Positions 1 to 4,086 of a stretch of 5,492 nt of DNA are shown here, one piece after another. The notes beneath the pieces were generated by a model that searched no databases, had not been told where the DNA came from, and saw only the letters and a list, made by a program, of their open reading frames with translations. How positions within the stretch are numbered: position 1 is the first letter of the stretch; every line of letters begins with the position of its first letter. The position numbers and the translations under genes were made by a program. The stretch lies in contig JALVKT010000039.1 of assembly GCA_027027675.1 (NCBI GenBank), forward strand, positions 1-5,492, read 5' to 3'. Source of the DNA: Thermofilaceae archaeon. GTDB lineage: Archaea > Thermoproteota > Thermoprotei > Thermofilales > Thermofilaceae.

Positions 1-1859
1 ACGCGGTCAAAACGGCCAGGCCTAAGCAAAGCAGGATCAATAATATCAGGCCTATTAGTAGCAGCAATAACAACAACACCCTCCAACCTCTCCAAACCAT
101 CCATCTCGGTGAGCAGCTGGCTTACGACGCGCTCCGTGACGCCGGAATCTGTTGTTACAAGGCCCCTCATCGGGGCTATGCTGTCTATCTCGTCGATGAA
201 TACGACGCTCGGCGCCACCTGTCTCGCCTTGCGGAACAGCTCCCTTATGGCGCGCTCGCTCTCACCAACCCACTTGCTGAACACTTCTGGCCCCTTTATG
301 CTCACAAAGTTTGCCTCGCTCTCCGTCGCCACAGCCTTCGCCAGGAGGGTCTTACCCGTGCCAGGAGGACCGTACAAGAGAATACCCTTAGGCGGGTCTA
401 CGCCTATCTTCTCGTACGCGTCGGGATACTTGAGCGGCCACTCTACGGTTTCGCGGAGCTGCTGCTTCACGTCGTGAAGCCCGCCGATATCGTCCCAGTG
501 CACGGCTGGCACTTCAACCTCTATCTCCCTGAGCGCGCTGGGGGTTATCTCGCGGTACGCGTTCATGAAGTCGTCCATTGTAACCTTGAGGTTGTCCAGT
601 ACCTCCACGGGTATCTCCTCGCGCTCCAAGTCTATCTGTGGCAGTATGCGGCGGAGCGCCTTCATAGCCGCCTCCCTGCAGAGCGCAGCAATGTCGGCCC
701 CCACGTAGCCGTGGGTTATCTCTGCAAGCTTGTTAAGGTCGACGTCGTCCGCGAGGGGCATGTTCCTCGTATGCACCTTGAGTATCTCAAGCCTCCCCTT
801 CTTGTCCGGCACGCCGATCTCTATTTCGCGGTCGAAGCGTCCGGGGCGTCGGAGCGCCGGGTCTATAGCGTTCGGCCTGTTCGTTGCCCCTATCACTATG
901 ACGTCGCCGCGCGTCTCGAGGCCGTCCATCAGCGCGAGGAGCTGGGCCACCACACGCTTCTCAACCTCGCCCGTCACTTCTTCGCGGCGGGGGGCTATCG
1001 CGTCTATCTCATCAATGAATATTATTGCCGGGGCGTGCTCCTTAGCCTCCTGGAAGATATCCCTCAGCTTCTGCTCGCTCTCACCGTAGAACTTGCTCAT
1101 TATCTCCGGCCCGTTTATGGGTAGGAAGTATGCGTCCGTCTCGTTCGCCACAGCCTTCGCCAGGAGGGTCTTACCCGTGCCAGGAGGACCATACAAGAGA
1201 ATACCCTTAGGCGGATCTATGCCAAGCCTCTTAAAGAGCTCAGGGTGTTTGAGCGGCAGCTCTACGAGCTCCCTTATCTTCTGCTTCGCCTCCTCGAGGT
1301 CGCCCACGTCGTCATAGGTTATGCGGGGTATCCTGCCCAGCTCGAGCGGATGATCTATAATCTTGACATGCGTCTTCTCAGTTATGAGGACAGGCCCCCT
1401 GGGCTTGACATTTACAACAGTGAAGTGTATCATCTGGCCCAGCACGGGAACCTGTATCACGTCGCCCTCCACTACCGGCCTGTCGAGAAGCCTCTTCTTC
1501 ACGTAGGCGATGAAGTTCTCGTCTATCGAGAGCTGCATGTTCACCGGCGCGAGCCTTACGAGGCTGGCAGGCTTCACCTCTACAGGCCTCACCTTAACCT
1601 TCTCCCCGATGCTCACGCCAGCGTTCTTGCGGGTCCACCCGTCCATCCTTATTATCCGCTTACCCCTGTCCTCGGCGTAGCCGGGCCACGCTATTGCGAC
1701 AGTCTTACGCTTACCCTCTATCTCCACAACGTCGCCCGCGCTTATGCCGAGCTCCGCCATGACGTCCTCGTCTATGCGTACGCGTCCCCTGCCGACCTCG
1801 TGCTGCCTTACCTCATATACTCTGAGTTCAACCTCTTTACTCTCCTTTTCTCTCACCAC
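1..1859 (-). CDS. cdc48: Cdc48/VAT-type AAA+ ATPase, two AAA domains (C-terminus cut off by window edge)
   Basis: Archaeal Cdc48/p97/VAT homologue: a cytosolic hexameric ATP-driven unfoldase that can feed the 20S proteasome. Numbering is from the GTG at 1859. About 619 codons are present; the family has roughly 720-760, so the D2 lid and C-terminal tail lie outside. Order: N-domain (double-psi barrel, then the four-stranded part) to about 185; D1 with Walker A GPPGTGKT (nt 1167-1190, G224 to T231), pore loop KFYGESE, Walker B FIDEID (E284), GATNRP and RRPGRFDR; D2 with an identical Walker A (nt 348-371), pore loop KWVGESE, Walker B FIDEID (E557), AATNRP and the arginine-finger region RPGRFDR at nt 3-20. 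Both ATPase sites look intact. Start: an in-frame ATG exists at 1889, but it lies too close to the TATA-like box at 1903-1910. GTG 1859 or GTG 1856, behind AGGGG, also gives the usual short family N-terminus. Odd features are the D1/D2 sequence identity and a codon-usage patch at 18-101, both under findings. Identity is near certain; the exact start is not. Confidence 0.96.
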   Translation of the reverse strand, partial: MVREKESKEVELRVYEVRQHEVGRGRVRIDEDVMAELGISAGDVVEIEGKRKTVAIAWPGYAEDRGKRIIRMDGWTRKNAGVSIGEKVKVRPVEVKPASLVRLAPVNMQLSIDENFIAYVKKRLLDRPVVEGDVIQVPVLGQMIHFTVVNVKPRGPVLITEKTHVKIIDHPLELGRIPRITYDDVGDLEEAKQKIRELVELPLKHPELFKRLGIDPPKGILLYGPPGTGKTLLAKAVANETDAYFLPINGPEIMSKFYGESEQKLRDIFQEAKEHAPAIIFIDEIDAIAPRREEVTGEVEKRVVAQLLALMDGLETRGDVIVIGATNRPNAIDPALRRPGRFDREIEIGVPDKKGRLEILKVHTRNMPLADDVDLNKLAEITHGYVGADIAALCREAAMKALRRILPQIDLEREEIPVEVLDNLKVTMDDFMNAYREITPSALREIEVEVPAVHWDDIGGLHDVKQQLRETVEWPLKYPDAYEKIGVDPPKGILLYGPPGTGKTLLAKAVATESEANFVSIKGPEVFSKWVGESERAIRELFRKARQVAPSVVFIDEIDSIAPMRGLVTTDSGVTERVVSQLLTEMDGLERLEGVVVIAATNRPDIIDPALLRPGRFDR

Positions 1860-1861
1860 TA

Positions 1862-1868
1862 GTCCCCT
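1862..1868 (-). promoter_or_regulatory. Possible ribosome binding site deciding the cdc48 GTG start
   Basis: The minus strand reads AAGGGGACTAGTGGTG, so an AGGGG purine run sits 4 nt before the GTG at 1859 and 7 nt before the GTG at 1856. The match to the archaeal anti-Shine-Dalgarno sequence is partial. It supports a start at one of the two GTG codons rather than at the ATG at 1889; the 7-nt spacing slightly favours 1856. Confidence 0.35.
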
Positions 1869-1902
1869 TAGAAAATGGCTAATACTCATCACAGCGTTGC
1901 AC

Positions 1903-1912
1903 ATTTAAAACT
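1903..1912 (-). promoter_or_regulatory. TATA-like box of cdc48
   Basis: Read on the minus strand this is AGTTTTAAAT, an AT-rich island in GC-rich DNA. With the usual archaeal spacing of about 25-27 nt from TATA centre to transcription start, transcripts would begin near 1880. That places the in-frame ATG at 1889 upstream of the mRNA and favours the GTG pair at 1859/1856. The promoter is inferred from sequence only. Confidence 0.5.
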
Positions 1913-1944
1913 TAACGCGCACCCGGCCGCACGGCTGTTGTGAC

Positions 1945-1956
1945 GAAAAGTTTAAC
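1945..1956 (+). promoter_or_regulatory. BRE/TATA-like promoter element of the FKBP gene
   Basis: GAAAAGTTTAAC resembles an archaeal BRE (purine run GAAAAG) followed by a TATA core. Its centre lies 38 nt before the TTG start at 1989, predicting transcription from about 1977-1980 and a leader of roughly ten nucleotides with no Shine-Dalgarno sequence. It resembles the opposing cdc48 box: both contain AAGTTT followed by A/T. Inferred from sequence. Confidence 0.5.
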
Positions 1957-1988
1957 CGCGCTTCCCATGTAGATAGTCGGCGATACCC

Positions 1989-2822
1989 TTGAGTGTAGAG
2001 GAGAAAAGCTTTGTCCTCGTATCCTACACGGCGTGGGTGCTGAACGGGGAAGAAAAGGTTATAGACACTACCTCGGAGGAGGTGGCCAGGGAAGCCGGTA
2101 TTTACCGTGAAGGCAGCGTGTACGAGCCAGAGCTGGTCGTCGTCGGCGAGAAGTTTCTCCTAGAACCCGTGGAGAAGGCGCTCGTCGGGATGAAGGAAGG
2201 CGAGGAGAAAGAGATAATCCTAGAGCCCAAGGACGCATTCGGTGAGCGTGACCCCAAGAAGATACGCATACTCTCCGCCCGCGAGCTTACACGGAGAAAC
2301 ATTATCCCGAGAGTGGGAGAGGAGGTCGAGATTAACGGTCAGCGGGGCAGGATTATACGTGTAGGCGCCGGCCGCGTGGTCGTTGACTTCAACCACCCCT
2401 ACGCTGGGAGGAAGGTGAAGTTCCACGTAAAGGTTGAGAAGATTATAAGCGACGACGCGGAGAAGCTTCGGGAACTCTTCCACAGGTGGTTCCGTGGCAT
2501 CCCCCGCGACGAAATAAAGGTTAGGCTCGGGGAGGGCGAGGCTGAGATAGAGGTTCCGCCCACAATACTCAGCTATGAGGGCGCCCACATACTAATACAG
2601 GGGTTCACCAGGGACGTTGAGAAGTACTTCGAAGGCATAGGTAAGGTGAAAATAGTCATCGTCTACCAGCTCGAGAAGGCCTCCCAGAAGAGCGGCGGCC
2701 CCGCCGAGGAGACTGCCGCCGAGGCCGAGAGCGGCGAGAAGGCCTCTGAGACCTCCGAGACTGGCGCTGAGGGCGGCGAGGAGGCTGCCCCCGAGAAGGC
2801 CGAGCCTGAAGGCGAGGAGTAG
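1989..2822 (+). CDS. Long-type FKBP peptidyl-prolyl cis-trans isomerase (SlyD-like) with acidic tail
   Basis: Peptidyl-prolyl isomerase/chaperone of the archaeal long-type FKBP family, cytosolic (no signal peptide). The FKBP fold begins at VSYTAWVLNG (residues 11-20), with the active-site D26, and continues through the flap FLLEPVEKALVGMKEGEE and KDAFGERDP (residues 81-89). An insert-in-flap (IF) chaperone domain follows at about 90-130. The FKBP domain closes with the SlyD-type signature VDFNHPYAG at 132-140. Residues about 155-228 form the extra C-terminal domain of long-type archaeal FKBPs. Residues 229-277 are a low-complexity Ala/Glu/Gly tail rich in Glu. The only canonical in-frame start after the stop at 1974-1976 is TTG at 1989, close behind a TATA-like box, so the mRNA is probably nearly leaderless. 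It is divergent from cdc48, and its last 167 nt overlap the converging UPF0179 frame. The family role is established knowledge; the substrates are unknown. Confidence 0.93.
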   Translation: MSVEEKSFVLVSYTAWVLNGEEKVIDTTSEEVAREAGIYREGSVYEPELVVVGEKFLLEPVEKALVGMKEGEEKEIILEPKDAFGERDPKKIRILSARELTRRNIIPRVGEEVEINGQRGRIIRVGAGRVVVDFNHPYAGRKVKFHVKVEKIISDDAEKLRELFHRWFRGIPRDEIKVRLGEGEAEIEVPPTILSYEGAHILIQGFTRDVEKYFEGIGKVKIVIVYQLEKASQKSGGPAEETAAEAESGEKASETSETGAEGGEEAAPEKAEPEGEE

Positions 2823-3294
2823 CCTCGGGAAAAACGCGCACCCATAACTCCCTTTTTGGAGGATCCACTATCTCAGCCTCCACCACTGCTAAGCCTCCGC
2901 GCAACTTCCCCACAACCCTTTTTACAACGGCCTTCTCACCCTCAAGGATGTACGGCGGATTACACTGAGCCCCGTACTTCCTAGCCTCCTCGTCGCTGCA
3001 GGCGCTGGGGCGGCGATACGTGATCGTCATGCCTTCGACCGCCATGGTTGACGGGACAACGAGTCTTACCGGTAGCTCCTCCACCTCTACCACGTACATC
3101 TCCTCGCTCAGGAGCGGGCACTTATTCCTGTGGCTCCTAACCTTAACCACGCGGTACTTGGCGCCGGGCCTAAGGTTTCCTATGCACACGTTGAAGAGGC
3201 TGCAATGTATGCACTTCTCCGAGGCGTAGGGCGAGAACTCCGTCCCCTCCTTAGCCATTATCTCGGTGAGCATAGACACCGTTCTCCGGGGCAT
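2656..3294 (-). CDS. UPF0179 family protein, probable metal-binding, with Arg-rich C-terminal extension
   Basis: I recognise this as archaeal family UPF0179, whose function is not assigned. The hallmark opening AKEGTEF (residues 14-20) is followed by C28-x2-C31-x5-C37, the segment IGNLRPGAKYRVVKVR, then NKCPL (C59), C99 and C111. Six conserved-looking cysteines suggest a zinc or iron-sulfur site (inference). From memory the family is about 140-150 residues, and the conserved part here ends near residue 155. The frame then continues for residues 158-212, a tail with 22 Arg in 55 residues and no Lys, Asp or Glu. This tail is encoded opposite the acidic end of the FKBP gene. The ATG at 3294 was chosen because it fits the family N-terminus; M8 (3273) and M13 (3258) are alternatives. 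It is divergent from psmB and convergent with the FKBP gene. Family assignment is fairly sure; the tail could be a non-functional extension after stop-codon loss. Confidence 0.85.
   Translation of the reverse strand: MPRRTVSMLTEIMAKEGTEFSPYASEKCIHCSLFNVCIGNLRPGAKYRVVKVRSHRNKCPLLSEEMYVVEVEELPVRLVVPSTMAVEGMTITYRRPSACSDEEARKYGAQCNPPYILEGEKAVVKRVVGKLRGGLAVVEAEIVDPPKRELWVRVFPEATPRLQARPSRGQPPRRPQRQSRRSQRPSRRSRPRRQSPRRGRRSSGRPSRAGRR
2850..2857 (+). terminator. Possible oligo-T terminator after the FKBP gene
   Basis: CCCTTTTT at 2850-2857, about 30 nt past the FKBP stop, is the first plus-strand run of five T. A second run lies at 2919-2923. Archaeal RNA polymerase and aCPSF1 both act at U-rich 3' ends. 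The site lies antisense inside UPF0179, so the two transcripts would overlap at their 3' ends. Weak evidence. Confidence 0.3.
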
Positions 3295-3322
3295 CCCTCT
3301 TCATCCCTGCGGTACAGGTACT

Positions 3323-3333
3323 CCTATATTGGG
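3323..3333 (-). promoter_or_regulatory. Candidate TATA box for the UPF0179 gene
   Basis: The minus strand reads CCCAATATAGG, predicting transcription from near 3303, about 9 nt before the ATG at 3294. The AT island at 3341-3350 is an alternative that would give a leader of about 26 nt. Which box serves which strand cannot be settled from sequence alone. Confidence 0.4.
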
Positions 3334-3340
3334 CGAGCAA

Positions 3341-3351
3341 CTATTATATTC
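3341..3351 (+). promoter_or_regulatory. Candidate TATA box for psmB
   Basis: CTATTATATTC is the most AT-rich segment before the proteasome gene. Its centre at about 3346 predicts a transcript start near 3371-3373. That coincides with the in-frame GTG at 3372 (leaderless) and lies about 9 nt before the ATG at 3381. It is within 50 nt of the UPF0179 start, so the intergenic region appears to be a compact divergent promoter. Confidence 0.5.
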
Positions 3352-3371
3352 ATTCTACGCCTCAATGTTGA

Positions 3372-4022
3372 GTGAATATCATGTATGCAGAGGGCGTTAA
3401 ACACCCCGAAGAAATTCTGAAAAAGCTCTATAAGGGCACAACCACCGTGGGCATCGTAGGCGAGGGCTTCACCGTTCTCGCCACGGACAGACGGGCGACC
3501 AGCGGCTACTTCATAGCCAGCAAGCACGCCAGGAAGATCGCCGAGATAGACAGGCACGTGGCGGTGACAATTGCTGGCACTGTGGGGGACGCGCAGCAGC
3601 TTGTTGAGAGGCTACGCGCGGAGGCTAGGCTCTACCGCGTCGAGATGGAGGCTCCCATACCCGTGAAGAGCCTGGCCACGTTGGCCTCGCTTATACTCTT
3701 CCAGAACAGGCCGCTACTCCTCATCCAGATGCTTGTGGGCGGCGTTGACAAGGAAGAGGGCGCCACACTGTACAGCGTGGACTGGCTAGGCACGGTGACT
3801 AAGGAGAACTATATAGCCACCGGGTCTGGCACGCCGTTCGCAGTGGCAATCCTGGAGAGCGAGTACAGGGAGGGGATAAAGGAGGAAGAGGCGGTTAAGC
3901 TGGCCGTGAAGGCTGTCCGTGCGGCCATGCAGCGTGACCCGGCTAGCGGCGAGGGCGTAGACGTGGCGGTTGTCAAGGAAGACGGCATAAGGTTTATTAG
4001 AGGAGAAAGTGTCTCCCTCTAA
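3372..4022 (+). CDS. psmB: 20S proteasome beta subunit (catalytic, N-terminal Thr nucleophile)
   Basis: Beta subunit of the archaeal 20S proteasome, the threonine-protease core that degrades proteins unfolded by PAN or Cdc48. Counting from the GTG at 3372, a 22-residue propeptide ends in YKG and cleavage would expose TTTVG, with T23 becoming the catalytic Thr1. Other active-site residues are in place: mature D17 (in ATDRR), K33 (in HARKIAEID), the GSG serine at about mature 130, and D167/S170 in QRDPASG. Landmarks also include IAGTVGDAQ and LVGGVD. The length of 216 aa is normal. The start may instead be ATG 3381, giving a 19-residue propeptide; the TATA-like box allows either. Many crenarchaea carry two or more beta paralogues, and this one has the full catalytic set, so it should be an active type. 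It lies 64 nt upstream of aCPSF1 on the same strand, as recalled for other archaea. Confidence 0.96.
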   Translation: MNIMYAEGVKHPEEILKKLYKGTTTVGIVGEGFTVLATDRRATSGYFIASKHARKIAEIDRHVAVTIAGTVGDAQQLVERLRAEARLYRVEMEAPIPVKSLATLASLILFQNRPLLLIQMLVGGVDKEEGATLYSVDWLGTVTKENYIATGSGTPFAVAILESEYREGIKEEEAVKLAVKAVRAAMQRDPASGEGVDVAVVKEDGIRFIRGESVSL

Positions 4023-4033
4023 AGGAAGTTCCC

Positions 4034-4040
4034 GGTTTTT
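4034..4040 (+). terminator. Oligo-T tract after psmB, possible termination or processing site
   Basis: GGTTTTT lies 12 nt past the psmB stop with no clear preceding hairpin. Archaeal termination and aCPSF1 cleavage both use U-rich RNA. The tract may end part of the psmB transcripts or mark a processing point between psmB and aCPSF1. A five-T run alone is weak evidence. Confidence 0.35.
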
Positions 4041-4074
4041 CAAGTCAACGCCTATTTGGTAAAAACCTGTCTGT

Positions 4075-4079
4075 GGTGA
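4075..4079 (+). promoter_or_regulatory. Shine-Dalgarno GGTGA deciding the aCPSF1 TTG start
   Basis: GGTGA, a standard archaeal Shine-Dalgarno core, stands 7 nt before the TTG at 4087. An in-frame stop at 4060-4062 excludes anything further upstream, and no ATG or GTG lies between that stop and the TTG. The start is therefore well supported despite being TTG. A Shine-Dalgarno sequence also fits an internal gene of a psmB-aCPSF1 transcript. Confidence 0.65.
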
Positions 4080-4086
4080 ACATAGC

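Noticed and set aside
326..1223. The 79-nt D1/D2 similarity as a mobile or regulatory direct repeat
   Set aside because: Both copies encode the P-loop in the same frame of one gene, so domain duplication with local conversion explains it. No element boundaries are present.
109..1862. Long plus-strand open frames (109-477, 474-1124, 730-1089, 1093-1317, 1245-1862)
   Set aside because: They lie antisense to cdc48, whose minus-strand frame is a clear AAA ATPase throughout. Their translations show no recognisable domain, and their length follows from GC-rich codons.
1886..1892. GTGATGA on the minus strand, an exact match to a C box of C/D sRNAs
   Set aside because: No CTGA D box follows within about 60 nt, and the site lies upstream of or at the predicted cdc48 transcript start. 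A seven-base match is expected by chance.
2102..2845. Minus-strand frames 2102-2302, 2220-2588 and 2663-2845
   Set aside because: They are antisense shadows of the FKBP gene with no family resemblance. Only the 2656-3294 minus frame continues from a recognisable protein.
3020..3375. Plus-strand frames 3020-3229 and 3130-3375
   Set aside because: They are shadows opposite UPF0179, which has the family's cysteine motifs on the minus strand.
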